Shown here piece after piece: positions 22,414 to 31,655 of a stretch of DNA of 45,238 nucleotides. Both the position numbers and the translations under genes were made by a program. The stretch is taken from assembly GCA_026417275.1 (NCBI GenBank), contig JAOADO010000007.1, positions 1-45,238 of the forward strand, read 5' to 3'. Below the pieces are notes generated by a model that searched no databases, was not told where the DNA came from, and saw nothing but the letters and a program-made list of their open reading frames with translations. This DNA comes from Verrucomicrobiia bacterium. GTDB taxonomy: Bacteria; Verrucomicrobiota; Verrucomicrobiae; Limisphaerales; JAKPVM01. Each line of letters begins with the position of its first letter. The stretch's first letter is position 1.

Positions 22414-23853
22414 ATGTTGTTCATGGCGTTTTTAAGAATTTCCATTATTGTCTTTGCTTTTATTTTTGCGGGGGTGTTTTGTGTCCCGACAACAGCGACA
22501 GACGCAAAAAAGCCAAATATTGTTTTCATTCTTGCGGATGACCTCGGGTATGGCGAGATTGGTTGCTACGGGCAGAAATTAATCAAAACTCCTAACATAG
22601 ACAGGCTTGCGCGCGAGGGGATGATGTTCAGGCAGTTTTATGCTGGTTCAACAGTGTGCGCGCCGAGCCGCAGTGTTCTGATGACCGGTCAGCACGTCGG
22701 GCACACACGCGTTCGTGGAAACGCCGGGGCGCAGAACATTAAATCTCAAATGCTTAGAAGCGGGGATTTTACAATTGCTAAACTTCTTAAATCCGCAGGG
22801 TATAAAACAGCGATAATAGGGAAGTGGGGGCTTGGTATGCCGGGTGATGAGGGGGTTCCAACGAAGCAGGGATTTGATTATTTTTTTGGCTATCTTTCGC
22901 AGACGCATGCGCATAATCATTATCCTGATTATCTCTGGCGAAATGAGGAGAAGGTTCCACTGCCAAACCAGATTGTTCCAAAAGGGGAGAATGGCGCTGG
23001 ATATGCTACAAATAGGGTTGTTTACGCCGGTGACCTTTTTTTGGAAGAGTCTCTGAAGTTTATTGAATCTAACAAGGATAAGCCATTTTTTCTGTTTCTG
23101 TCTGTTGTTGTTCCGCATGCGAACAATGAGCGACGGCAGGCGCTTGGCGATGGCGAGGAGGTTCCGGACTATGGGATTTATGGCAACATGAATTGGACAA
23201 ACCAAAATAAAGGACATGCGGCGTCAATAACGCGGTTAGATGCGCATGTGGGGCAGATAATGAAGAAACTTGAGGAGTTCGGGATTGCAGAGAACACGAT
23301 TGTCATTTTCACGTCTGATAATGGACCGCAGGGGGAAGGCGGGCATGACCCTAATTTTTTTGACGCCAATGGACCTTTGCGGGGCATGAAACGTGACCTT
23401 TATGAGGGCGGAATTCGAGTTCCATTCGTTGTTCGCTGGAAAGGAAAGATTAAATCGGGGCAAATTTCCGACCATGTTTGTTATCTGGGAGATATGATGG
23501 CGACATTTGCCGAACTTGCCGGGGTTGCTCCGCCGACGGAGACCGAGAGTATCAGCATTGTGCCAACGCTTTTTGGAAACAAGCGGGTTCAGAAACAACA
23601 TAGATTTCTTTACTGGGAATTTCACGAGCGCGGCTTCAGTCAGGCAATTCTTTTAAATGGCAGATGGAAGGGGATTCGTCTTTTGCGCCGTGATAATCCA
23701 ATCCAATTATTTGACCTTAAAAACGACATTGGAGAGCAAAACAATGTTGCTGACAAGTATCCTGAAATTGTAAATGAAATTCGCGTTCTCATGGAAATTG
23801 CCAGATATCAAAATCCGGATTGGGAGCCAAAAGACGCCCCGATGTTGAAATAG
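22414..23853 (+). CDS. Secreted sulfatase (arylsulfatase family S1, Cys type)
   Basis: Hydrolyses sulfate esters in the periplasm or outside the cell. The 479-residue product has a hydrophobic signal peptide (about 1-29) and KPNIVFILADDLGYGEIG, with metal ligands D42 and D43. The formylglycine signature CAPSR has C82 as the residue to be modified by FGE or anSME. K137 in IIGKWGLG and D302/N303 in TSDNGPQGEGG are further active-site elements. Length and order are complete for S1 sulfatases. The maturation enzyme is not in the window. The ATG at 22414 has no clear Shine-Dalgarno; a second at 22423 is possible. It precedes two Gfo/Idh/MocA genes, suggesting a sulfated-sugar pathway. The actual substrate is unknown. 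Confidence 0.93.
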   Translation: MLFMAFLRISIIVFAFIFAGVFCVPTTATDAKKPNIVFILADDLGYGEIGCYGQKLIKTPNIDRLAREGMMFRQFYAGSTVCAPSRSVLMTGQHVGHTRVRGNAGAQNIKSQMLRSGDFTIAKLLKSAGYKTAIIGKWGLGMPGDEGVPTKQGFDYFFGYLSQTHAHNHYPDYLWRNEEKVPLPNQIVPKGENGAGYATNRVVYAGDLFLEESLKFIESNKDKPFFLFLSVVVPHANNERRQALGDGEEVPDYGIYGNMNWTNQNKGHAASITRLDAHVGQIMKKLEEFGIAENTIVIFTSDNGPQGEGGHDPNFFDANGPLRGMKRDLYEGGIRVPFVVRWKGKIKSGQISDHVCYLGDMMATFAELAGVAPPTETESISIVPTLFGNKRVQKQHRFLYWEFHERGFSQAILLNGRWKGIRLLRRDNPIQLFDLKNDIGEQNNVADKYPEIVNEIRVLMEIARYQNPDWEPKDAPMLK

Positions 23854-24021
23854 TAATCAATAAAAGTTGTCTGGTGCAATATCAGTTGATTCGCAAAAGG
23901 CAGAGCAATTCACATACGTTTTTTAAATTTTATTTTTGCGATGGGAATGGGAGCGATTCTGAAGCGCAACAAAGATTTGTTTTGAACAAAGTGAATGGAA
24001 AATGAAAAATATCAGGTTGAT

Positions 24022-25173
24022 ATGACAAAAGTAGCGATAATCGGGACTGGGGCAATTTCTGACAGCCATATAAATGCGTATTTGAAATTTGGTGAGCGTT
24101 GTCGGATTGTTGCGGTGGTGGATTTGTTTGCTGAGAAGGCGAGGCAAAAGGCTGAGGCGTATAAACTGAAAGCAAATGTTTATTCTTCTGTGGATGAACT
24201 TATTGAGAAGGAGGATTTTGAGGCGGCTTCGATATGTCTTCCTCCGTTTGAACATGCGTCGTCGTCAATAAAATTGCTGGGCAGGGGCAAACATGTTCTT
24301 GTTGAAAAACCGATGGCGACAAGCGTGGAGGAATGCGATAGGATGATTGAAGCGGCAGAAAAAAACAATTGTTTACTCGGGATTGTGTCGCAAAATCGGT
24401 TTCGGACGCCTGTGATGAGGTTAAAGAGATTGATTGACGAAAAGGTTGCAGGGAAAGTTTTGTTGGGGCAGGTTGAGTCTTTATGGTGGCGCGGTGCAAA
24501 TTATTATGATTTGTGGTGGCGCGGCACATGGGATAAGGAGGGCGGTGGTTGCACAATTAATCATGCGGTTCATCATATTGATATGTTTTTGTGGATGATG
24601 GGGATGCCAGGCGCTGTTAGCGCTATAACAGCAAATTTGAACCATACAAATTCCGAGGTGGAGGATTTTTCGAGTGCTATATTGTTTTATCCTGGAAACA
24701 TTATTGGTCAAATTACCGCATCTTTAATTCATCATGGAGAGGAGCAGAAACTACTATTTCAGTGCGAAGACGCAAGTCTTGCGATGCCGTGGAGGGTGTG
24801 TGCTTATCGGCAGAGGGAAAATGGATTTCCTGAGGAAAATCATGAAATGATTGATAAAATCCAGGGGTTTTACAATTCTCTGCCAGAGGTGAAGAATCAG
24901 GGACATGATGGTCAGATAGAGAATTTTCTGAACGCAATCGATGGGAAGGAGCAGTTGCTTGTGGATGGTGTTCAGGGAAGGAACACGGTAATGCTTATAA
25001 GTGCGATTTATCTGTCCGCACATTTGGGAACTACTGTTGAACTGCCTCTTGCAAAAGATAGTGTTTTTTACAGTCGCGAAGGGATAATCGAAAATGCGCG
25101 GAGGTTTCACAAGAAAACAAAGAGCGTGGAGAATTTTTCAGATACTAAAATCACATTTGGAAGACAGTTTTAG
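24022..25173 (+). CDS. Gfo/Idh/MocA family oxidoreductase (first of three)
   Basis: NAD(P)-dependent sugar or cyclitol dehydrogenase family. The Rossmann start VAIIGTGAISDSHINAYLK and the EKP motif (VEKPMATS, about residues 94-100) are present. The C-terminal domain carries GGGCTINHAVHHIDMFLWMMG, whose histidines are the catalytic/sugar-binding region. I prefer the ATG at 24022 (383 residues, MTKVAIIG) because an AGG precedes it by 5 bases and it fits the family start. An upstream in-frame ATG at 23995 would add nine residues. It ends six bases before the next Gfo gene, so the two are probably one operon. Substrate is unknown. Confidence 0.88.
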   Translation: MTKVAIIGTGAISDSHINAYLKFGERCRIVAVVDLFAEKARQKAEAYKLKANVYSSVDELIEKEDFEAASICLPPFEHASSSIKLLGRGKHVLVEKPMATSVEECDRMIEAAEKNNCLLGIVSQNRFRTPVMRLKRLIDEKVAGKVLLGQVESLWWRGANYYDLWWRGTWDKEGGGCTINHAVHHIDMFLWMMGMPGAVSAITANLNHTNSEVEDFSSAILFYPGNIIGQITASLIHHGEEQKLLFQCEDASLAMPWRVCAYRQRENGFPEENHEMIDKIQGFYNSLPEVKNQGHDGQIENFLNAIDGKEQLLVDGVQGRNTVMLISAIYLSAHLGTTVELPLAKDSVFYSREGIIENARRFHKKTKSVENFSDTKITFGRQF

Positions 25174-25179
25174 GGTTGT

Positions 25180-26253
25180 ATGCAGAAGTCTGATGGCATG
25201 ATGTATGCGCCAGCCGGCAAGGCAAATCCGGTAGTCAAGCCCGGCGAGTTTAAGTTTGCGGCGATTGGGCTGGACCACGGACACATTTATGGGATGTGCA
25301 ACGGGCTTATTGAAGCCGGAGCAACGCTTGTGAAGGTGTTTGACAAAGACCACGCAAAGATTGAACAGTTTTGCAAAACATATCCATGGGTAAAACTGGC
25401 GCAAAGCGAGGAGGAAATTCTTGAGGATGAAGAAATAGTGCTTGTTGCCGCGGCGCCGATTCCCTGCCAGAGATGTCCGCTTGGTTTGCGCGTTATGGAG
25501 CGGGGAAAAGATTATTTTGCGGATAAACCGGCAATCACAACGCTTGAACAACTTTCTCTTGCGCGCGAGGGTGTGAGGCAGACCGGGAGAAAATTTGGCA
25601 TTTATTTTTCCGAAAGACTTCATGTTGAAGCCGCTGTATATGCTGGTGATTTGATAAAAGAAGGCGCAATCGGAAGGGTATTGCAGGTGATTGGACTTGG
25701 ACCGCATCGTTTAAACGCAAAAACTCGCCCGTCATGGTTTTTTGATGTAAAAGCGACCGGTGGAATCATAACAGACATCGGGAGCCACCAGATTGAACAG
25801 TTTCTCTATTACGCGGATGCAAAGAGTGCAAGGGTGTTGCACAGTAAGGTGGCAAATTACAATAATCCGTATTATCCTGATTTTGAGGATTTTGGGGATG
25901 CCACGTTTGTTGCGGACAACGGGGCAACGCATTATTTGCGCGTGGATTGGTTTACTCCGGATGGTTTAAGGGCATGGGGAGACGGACGAACGTTTATCGT
26001 GGGAACTGATGGGACAATTGAATTAAGAAAATATCTCGACGTTGCCCGAGATGCCGAAGGCGATCATGTTTATCTTGTGAATAATAAGGGTGAATTTCAT
26101 TTTAATGTTCATGGAAAGGTTGGCTTTCCGTTTTTTGGGAAGTTTATCCTCGATTGCATTTACAGGACAGAAGAAGCGATGACTCAAGAGCATATATTTC
26201 TTGCCATGGAACTTGCACTAACGGCTCAAAAACAAGCTGTTAAAATTAAATAA
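25180..26253 (+). CDS. Gfo/Idh/MocA family oxidoreductase (second of three)
   Basis: A 357-residue protein. The Rossmann segment is atypical: FKFAAIGLDHGHIYGMCNGLIEAGATLVKVFD, where the GxGxxG loop is replaced by GLDHGH. The EKP motif is DKPA (ADKPAITT, about residues 115-121). The C-terminal domain has TGGIITDIGSHQIEQFLYYA, with the family-typical GSHQIEQ. Such variants with a 'GLDHGH' loop form their own subgroup and may differ in cofactor binding. It starts six bases after the first Gfo gene and is followed by a strong bidirectional terminator at 26288-26320. Activity cannot be predicted. Confidence 0.85.
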   Translation: MQKSDGMMYAPAGKANPVVKPGEFKFAAIGLDHGHIYGMCNGLIEAGATLVKVFDKDHAKIEQFCKTYPWVKLAQSEEEILEDEEIVLVAAAPIPCQRCPLGLRVMERGKDYFADKPAITTLEQLSLAREGVRQTGRKFGIYFSERLHVEAAVYAGDLIKEGAIGRVLQVIGLGPHRLNAKTRPSWFFDVKATGGIITDIGSHQIEQFLYYADAKSARVLHSKVANYNNPYYPDFEDFGDATFVADNGATHYLRVDWFTPDGLRAWGDGRTFIVGTDGTIELRKYLDVARDAEGDHVYLVNNKGEFHFNVHGKVGFPFFGKFILDCIYRTEEAMTQEHIFLAMELALTAQKQAVKIK

Positions 26254-26287
26254 TAATGCAAATAACAAAGCGATAGTAATGCGTAAT

Positions 26288-26320
26288 AAAAAAGGCGGGC
26301 AAGGTAGCCCGCCTTTTTTT
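26288..26320. terminator. Bidirectional rho-independent terminator
   Basis: Stem GGCGGGC (26294-26300) pairs perfectly with GCCCGCC (26307-26313) across a six-base loop, with six A before and seven T after. It can end the Gfo pair on the + strand and the porin gene converging on the minus strand. Confidence 0.92.
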
Positions 26321-26350
26321 GACACTCTGAAACGGATCGGAGGAACCGGC

Positions 26351-27742
26351 TCAGAACTTCCAGTTAAGGTCAACTTGAAACAGGTTCATGCGGGTGCCGG
26401 CATAGGTGTTCCCAAATGTGCCAAGGTCAAGACCGGAGCCTGTAGTAAGCCGCTTGTTTATTCTGTCGCCGTATCCGTAAGACACGGTAAAGAATATATT
26501 GTCGGTAATGGAGTAATTGAGGGAAACGCCGACGCCCTCAAAGTTAAGGAATCCGTTAAAGTAATCTGAGTCAACCAGGTTGGGGTCGAGTGAGAAGAGT
26601 TCGGTGTGTTGCCAGAATACGCGAGTGTCCCATGTTCCTTTCTTTCCTGATTTGCCAATACTCAAACCGAATTGATAGGCAAGATTTTCGTCTCCTGCGG
26701 CAGTGTATGCCAGCGGATTGACGGCGCGCGCAGCGGCGGCGCGGTCGGAAGCTTCAAGGTTAACAGCAACTTGACCGAAGATTTTCCATGGGAGATTCAG
26801 GGCTTTAAAATTGAATTCGGCAGGGATGTCGAGGATTAAAAGGTCATTGATGCTTGAATCTGCGCCAGCGGCAGGATTGTAGACTTTATCGTAATCGCCA
26901 CCGCCTGTGTATGTGTATAATGCTGGGGCAATTTGGAATGACATTGATTTATTAATTTTATAGTTTGCGCCTAATTGCCAGGCAAACATGTAAGATTCTT
27001 TGCCTATTGCGCCATTTCCGAAGGGATTTTCAGGGTCGCCATCGTCGTATAAAAATTGTCCGAATGTGGCGAACAAGTCAAAGTCGCCCACAGAATATTT
27101 GAATTTTTCCGTCAAACCTTCAGGGCAGATATCGCTGTCCCAGACAAGGAGCGAGCTGTAGATTGGATTTGCGATTCTGCCGGCTTCCATGTTGAACCAG
27201 TCGTTTGGTTTCCAGCCAAGGTAGAGTTGACCGATATTGATTCTATCGTTGTTTTTGCCCCATGGTCCTGCATCGTCGCCAAAAGTCCCAAGCGCCGAGC
27301 GCTGGCTTGTGGAAGGTTCAATCCGTATGCCGCCATAGAAATTGTCTGTGAATTCAGACTTTAACCCGAGTCTGAGGCGGTAGCGATATCGTTCGCGGGC
27401 GTAGGTGTCGCTGGTGCTGGATTGTCCTTCTCTGTATTCGTATCGCAGACGGGCGTCGCCGAAGAATTCGAGGCTTTTGACCGCTTTGTTGACTTTGAAT
27501 TTAAAGTCATCGGCGGCGGCTTTTTCTCTGGATAATCGCTTTTCTTTCAGCGCTTTTTCGGCGTCTTTTGCCTCTTGTTCGGTTATGACACCTTTCTTTC
27601 GCAGGAGGTCGAGCAGTACCTCGGACTCACCTGGAGCGGCATTCGTCGGCGCGGTTTGCCCTCCGACGATATTGGTTAAAACACAAATATGCGCTGACAC
27701 AATGATAGCGCTCAATTTTTTAATAAAAATATGCTTTCCCAT
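26351..27742 (-). CDS. Outer-membrane beta-barrel porin
   Basis: A 463-residue protein with a signal peptide (hydrophobic 8-28). A short helical segment follows (VLLDLLRKKGVITEQEAKDAEKALKEKR), an SLH-like or coiled-coil stalk often seen at the start of putative porins. From about residue 88 the sequence alternates in beta strands rich in aromatics and Asp/Gly (FFGDARLRYEYREGQ, RYRLRLGLKSEF). It ends in NWKF, with the C-terminal phenylalanine signature of outer-membrane barrels. This fits the 'putative porin' family (Porin_5-like). Solutes are unknown. Placement between carbohydrate enzymes suggests oligosaccharide entry. Confidence 0.85.
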   Translation of the reverse strand: MGKHIFIKKLSAIIVSAHICVLTNIVGGQTAPTNAAPGESEVLLDLLRKKGVITEQEAKDAEKALKEKRLSREKAAADDFKFKVNKAVKSLEFFGDARLRYEYREGQSSTSDTYARERYRYRLRLGLKSEFTDNFYGGIRIEPSTSQRSALGTFGDDAGPWGKNNDRINIGQLYLGWKPNDWFNMEAGRIANPIYSSLLVWDSDICPEGLTEKFKYSVGDFDLFATFGQFLYDDGDPENPFGNGAIGKESYMFAWQLGANYKINKSMSFQIAPALYTYTGGGDYDKVYNPAAGADSSINDLLILDIPAEFNFKALNLPWKIFGQVAVNLEASDRAAAARAVNPLAYTAAGDENLAYQFGLSIGKSGKKGTWDTRVFWQHTELFSLDPNLVDSDYFNGFLNFEGVGVSLNYSITDNIFFTVSYGYGDRINKRLTTGSGLDLGTFGNTYAGTRMNLFQVDLNWKF

Positions 27743-27837
27743 AAACCGTTAACCATTATAACGTCAAAATCTACGGATGACTTTAGTTTTTTTTTATACA
27801 ACTTACGATGATATGGAAGTTTTTTTATCTTTTTTCT

Positions 27838-28920
27838 TTATTTGAGCCACAGGTCAATTGGCTTTTTAACAGACGGTTTGAATGGGAGTTTTACTTTTGA
27901 ACCAATTTTTGCTGAGTAATAGGCGGCACAGATTATCTCCATGACCATCATTCCGAATTCGCCTGAAACGCATGGTTCTTCATTGTGTTGAACGCATTTG
28001 ATAAAATGTTGGAGTTCATGAGGATATCCTTGATTAAACACCTCTTCAAAAACTGTGAATGACCAGCCGCGAGTTGAGGCGGCTTTCTCCATTGCATAGT
28101 CGTAGCCGCTCTGGCTGTAAGTAAGTGCCGAATTACCGATAAAAAGGTCTGCATAGACAACGCCGCCTGTTCCGTAGACCTCGATTCTATCGTCCATTCC
28201 GCCGTGTTTTGCCCAGCTGTTTTCCACGATTCCAACCGTCCCATTGGCAAATTCAACCACGCAAATCGAGTTGTCTTCGCATTTTGTTCGGTTTTTGTGC
28301 AGATATGTTCCCATTGTTGCAAACACAGAGATTGGCGCTGTCTCTTTGCCGATAATCCACAGGAGCCATCCTATTCCATGACACCCCATGTCCATGAGTG
28401 CGCCGCCGCCGGATTGTTCCGGGTTATAAAACCAGTTGCTGTGCGGACCGCTGTGTTTTTCGCATTGACGGAGTTGATAGATTTGTCCGACGGCGCCACT
28501 AAGTATAAGTTTTCTTACCCTTTCATATTTTGGGGCGAAACAGAGTTCTTCCGCATACATCAATTTTACCCCTGCGTTTTTACAGGCGCGAATCATTGTC
28601 TGGCATTCTTCAAGGTTCATTGCCAGAGGTTTTTCGACTATGATATGTTTTTTGGCGGCAGCAGCTTTTTCTACAGCGCCACAATGCAGAAAATTGGGAA
28701 GACAAACATCGATTATTTCTACTTCATGGAGGTTGATGACTTTATCCATGTCATCGGAAAAAAATGGTATTTTGTGTTTTTCCGCCACTTGCGCCGCTCG
28801 TTCAAGAGAGCGAGAATAGATGGCGATAATTTCGGCTTCCGGAATAAATCTATGGTATGACTCTAAATGGACTTCGGCGCTGAAACCGGAGCCGAGGATT
28901 GCTATCTTTGCGGGATTCAT
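27838..28920 (-). CDS. Gfo/Idh/MocA family oxidoreductase (third of three)
   Basis: A 360-residue protein with Rossmann start KIAILGSGFSAEVHLESYHRF, EKP motif VEKPLAMN (about residues 95-102), and the C-terminal GGGALMDMGCHGIGWLLWIIG, where the usual His-x-x-Asp reads CHGIGW. It is divergent in sequence from the two + strand Gfo proteins, so it is not a recent duplicate. It lies upstream of the porin on the same strand (95 bases apart) and may be co-transcribed with it. The substrate is unknown; a sugar or inositol derivative is likely. Confidence 0.9.
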   Translation of the reverse strand: MNPAKIAILGSGFSAEVHLESYHRFIPEAEIIAIYSRSLERAAQVAEKHKIPFFSDDMDKVINLHEVEIIDVCLPNFLHCGAVEKAAAAKKHIIVEKPLAMNLEECQTMIRACKNAGVKLMYAEELCFAPKYERVRKLILSGAVGQIYQLRQCEKHSGPHSNWFYNPEQSGGGALMDMGCHGIGWLLWIIGKETAPISVFATMGTYLHKNRTKCEDNSICVVEFANGTVGIVENSWAKHGGMDDRIEVYGTGGVVYADLFIGNSALTYSQSGYDYAMEKAASTRGWSFTVFEEVFNQGYPHELQHFIKCVQHNEEPCVSGEFGMMVMEIICAAYYSAKIGSKVKLPFKPSVKKPIDLWLK

Positions 28921-29264
28921 AGAAACTTTATACCTCAGATTGCCGTCCGATAAAACAAGAAATTTAGTTCAAAAAACAGATAAACATCAGAATCTTACGG
29001 AAGGGAAATAAATCCAGATTTTTTCTGGCAACCTGTAGAAATAATTGTGGGTAAGTAATTTAAAATTAAGGGAATACACGGCTTTAATCTCATATCGAAA
29101 TGTTCAATAAATAAAACCCGGTGCGTGGTTAAATTATTGTAAGGGTCGAAATTTAAAATCCGATTGTAAGGGGTTGGATAAATTTTTCATGAATAGTGGG
29201 AGTTCAACTTCATCTTGCATATAAGGGTATGATTATTTAGCATGAGAGTTTGGGGTTTGTATCT
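28921..29264. other. Divergent intergenic region between Gfo gene and potassium channel
   Basis: AT-rich, 344 bases, with no coding potential that I can support. It must hold the promoters for both flanking genes because they are transcribed away from each other. I could not identify a convincing -35/-10 pair or a repeat. Confidence 0.6.
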
Positions 29265-30083
29265 ATGACTCATGAATTTAAAAATCGGATTTTTCGAATT
29301 CTGGAAGGAAATTATGAAAAAGATTCTTCCGGACACGCATTTAACATATTCATTACGATTTTGATTTTGTTGAATGTTCTTGCGGTTATTCTTGAAACTG
29401 TGGAGAGCATTAAACAACGGTTTTCCCCATTTTTTCTAATTTTTGAATATATTTCGGTGGCAGTGTTTACGGTTGAATATGTATTGCGGTTGTGGAGTTG
29501 TGTTTCCGAGAGAAAATATAATCATCCCGTAGTGGGACGAATCCGATTTGCAATAACTCCACTGGCATTGGTCGACCTGTTTGCAATTCTTCCATCTTTC
29601 CTCCCAATGTTTATGGCGTGCGACCTCCGTTTTATAAGGATATTGAGGTTGTTCAGGTTTTTCCGAATTTTTAAACTTGCCCGTTATTCTGAGTCTCTAA
29701 AAATTCTCGCGAATGTGTTAAAGCAGAAAAAGGAGGAGCTTTTAGTAATCATATTCGTGCTTTTTATTTTAGTCACAGTTTCTTCGTGTCTTATGTATTT
29801 TGCGGAAAATGAAGCGCAGCCGAAAAGTTTTTCCAGCATTCCAGCGGCGATGTGGTGGTGCATTGTTACTCTGACAACCGTTGGATACGGCGATATTTAT
29901 CCTGTGACCACGACGGGGAAGATTCTTGGCGCAATTATCGCCGTCCTTGGAATTGGAATGTTTGCCCTGCCAACCGGCGTTCTCGCATCTGCATTTGTTG
30001 AAGAATTGGGCAAAAAACATGAACGGGAAATAATTTGTCCACACTGCGGAAAACCAATCGGGGAAAAAGATAAGAAGGCGTAG
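29265..30083 (+). CDS. Voltage-gated-type potassium channel (ion transporter)
   Basis: Six-transmembrane K+ channel subunit of 272 residues from the ATG at 29265. S1-S3 are at about 26-46, 57-77 and 96-114. S4 has regularly spaced arginines (RFIRILRLFRFFRIFKLAR, 122-140). S5 is at about 158-180, followed by a pore loop with selectivity filter TVGYGD (205-210) and S6 (about 220-242). This is a KvAP/Kv-like layout. The tail carries one CPHC knuckle (258-261) and a lysine-rich end. I choose ATG 29265 over a TTG at 29250 because GGGG lies about 9 bases upstream and the TTG has no support. It stands alone as a single gene. Confidence 0.93.
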   Translation: MTHEFKNRIFRILEGNYEKDSSGHAFNIFITILILLNVLAVILETVESIKQRFSPFFLIFEYISVAVFTVEYVLRLWSCVSERKYNHPVVGRIRFAITPLALVDLFAILPSFLPMFMACDLRFIRILRLFRFFRIFKLARYSESLKILANVLKQKKEELLVIIFVLFILVTVSSCLMYFAENEAQPKSFSSIPAAMWWCIVTLTTVGYGDIYPVTTTGKILGAIIAVLGIGMFALPTGVLASAFVEELGKKHEREIICPHCGKPIGEKDKKA

Positions 30084-30399
30084 CATATTGTTTAAAGCAA
30101 TTTATTCTCTCTTTTCACAGCAGATGGATGGTTATTTTTTCTGGATGACGCCCTAATCATTCAAACTGCCGGGCAGGAGGCGGTCTTTCCTGTGTATATA
30201 TTTTTGGGAAGGGCTGGAAGGCCGCATGCAATCATGCCACGCAGTAGCGCAAACATCAAAAAGTTTCGAAGTATTGCACTGGACTGCACCACAGTGCTTC
30301 AAATTTTAAAAATTTTTATTCAAATGCAAAATCTGAATTTATGAGTGGCGATTAGATTTTGCCAAAAAGCGCGCATGGAGAAGATTTCGGGTGTATAGT
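30084..30399. other. Noncoding region between convergent channel and phosphate transporter genes
   Basis: 316 bases without a gene. It contains a degenerate palindromic repeat (30165-30189). A GCACTG/CAGTGC hairpin at 30276-30297 is followed by an A/T-rich stretch and may be a weak terminator for the converging genes. Confidence 0.5.
30165..30189. repeat. Degenerate palindromic intergenic repeat, copy 2
   Basis: ACTGCC (30165-30170) and GGCGGT (30179-30184) are imperfect inverted arms around GGGCAGGA, followed by CTTTCC. It shares CGGGCAGGAG and the trailing TTTCC with the copy at 9767-9786. Confidence 0.4.
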
Positions 30400-31632
30400 T
30401 TAGATAAGTTTAAAGGAGTGGGCAATCATCACGCACAGCCATGCAACGCCGCCGGAGGCGGGCAGGGTTAGAACCCATGCCCATATCATTTGTTCGGCAA
30501 CAGTCCATTTAACGGCGCTGAGTCTTTTTGTGGCGCCGACGCCCATTATTGAGCCGGCAATTACGTGAGTTGTTGAGAGGGGAATCCCGGCTGTGGAGGC
30601 AATGCCAATTACGGTTGCCGCCGTAGTTTGTGCGGCAAAGCCGTGGATTGGCATCATTTTAAACACATTTTTGCCCATTGTTTTGATGATTCTCCAGCCG
30701 CCCCCCGCAGTTCCAGCCGCAATTGCAAGTGCGCAGATTATTTTGACCCAGAATGCAATTTCAAAGGTTGGGGTCTTAAGGAATGAAAAAATCTCTGGAA
30801 TATTGTCAAACACCTTTTGCTGGGTGGCGGCAAAGAGTGTGAGTGTGATGATGCCCATTGTTTTTTGGGCATCGTTGTGTCCATGCTCAAAACTCATCCA
30901 TGCGGCGCTGAGCCACTGAACTTTTCCGAATGTTTTGTTAAGGAAATGGGGGGTTGCGTTTCGGAAGACAACCAGAAGCAATCCCATGATTATGAATCCA
31001 ATGACTATACCCATTGTTGGCGCGATAAACATGGGCAATATAACTTTGTAGAGCAAGCCAGTGTATTCGACTGTGGTGTGCGGGGCAAGCATGAGAACTT
31101 TGCCAGCTGTGCCTTCCGGAACGATAAGACTGATTGAATTTGTTCCAATTGAAACCACGTTTGTTCCCGGAGAAAGGACTGTGGTGTTTATGGAGTCGAG
31201 TATTTCCTTTGGCGCTGGAACAGCCATCATTTTTGTGACAACTTTTGTCCCTGCCCATTTAATTGCATCAAGGCTGTTATGGGCGGCGCCGAGCGCGGCT
31301 CCACAAAGACCGCCGATAAGGGCGTGGCTTGAACTTGATGGAAGCCCGAGCCACCAGGTGAGCAGGTTCCAGAAGATTGCTCCAAAAAGTGCGCATATCA
31401 TTGTTACTGAATTGATGTATTGTGTTTCAACAAGACCTTGCCCGATTGTTTTTGCCACTGCAACGCCAGCCATGGCGCCCACAAGGTTCATGAGCGCAGA
31501 GAGTGTTATTGCCTGCGCAGGCGTCATAACGCGAGTGGCAACAGAGGTTGCAACGGCATTTGCAGTGTCGTGGAAGCCGTTGATATATTCAAAAACAAGG
31601 GCGATGATGATTACGCAGATGACAAGAGTCAT
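30400..31632 (-). CDS. pit: Inorganic phosphate transporter, PiT family
   Basis: Cation-coupled phosphate transporter of 410 residues with about ten membrane segments. Both PiT signature repeats are visible: GFHDTANA (19-26) near the N-terminus and HGHNDAQKTMG at about residue 250, each followed by a membrane helix. Between them is GLPSSSSHALIGGLCGAALG, and near the end is GIPLSTTHVIAGSIMGVG, the paired S-x-x-H motifs of the family. It is 23 bases downstream of the DUF47 gene, a standard pairing. Whether H+ or Na+ drives it cannot be told. Confidence 0.95.
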   Translation of the reverse strand: MTLVICVIIIALVFEYINGFHDTANAVATSVATRVMTPAQAITLSALMNLVGAMAGVAVAKTIGQGLVETQYINSVTMICALFGAIFWNLLTWWLGLPSSSSHALIGGLCGAALGAAHNSLDAIKWAGTKVVTKMMAVPAPKEILDSINTTVLSPGTNVVSIGTNSISLIVPEGTAGKVLMLAPHTTVEYTGLLYKVILPMFIAPTMGIVIGFIIMGLLLVVFRNATPHFLNKTFGKVQWLSAAWMSFEHGHNDAQKTMGIITLTLFAATQQKVFDNIPEIFSFLKTPTFEIAFWVKIICALAIAAGTAGGGWRIIKTMGKNVFKMMPIHGFAAQTTAATVIGIASTAGIPLSTTHVIAGSIMGVGATKRLSAVKWTVAEQMIWAWVLTLPASGGVAWLCVMIAHSFKLI

Positions 31633-31655
31633 AATTAAAAATGCGCGAAGATGTA

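Noticed and set aside
22648..23217. 189-residue minus-strand frame inside the sulfatase gene
   Set aside because: Shadow of the sulfatase reading frame, with no recognisable motif or start signal.
28204..28860. 218-residue + strand frame opposite the third Gfo gene
   Set aside because: Antisense to a clear oxidoreductase gene; composition is that of a reversed coding region.
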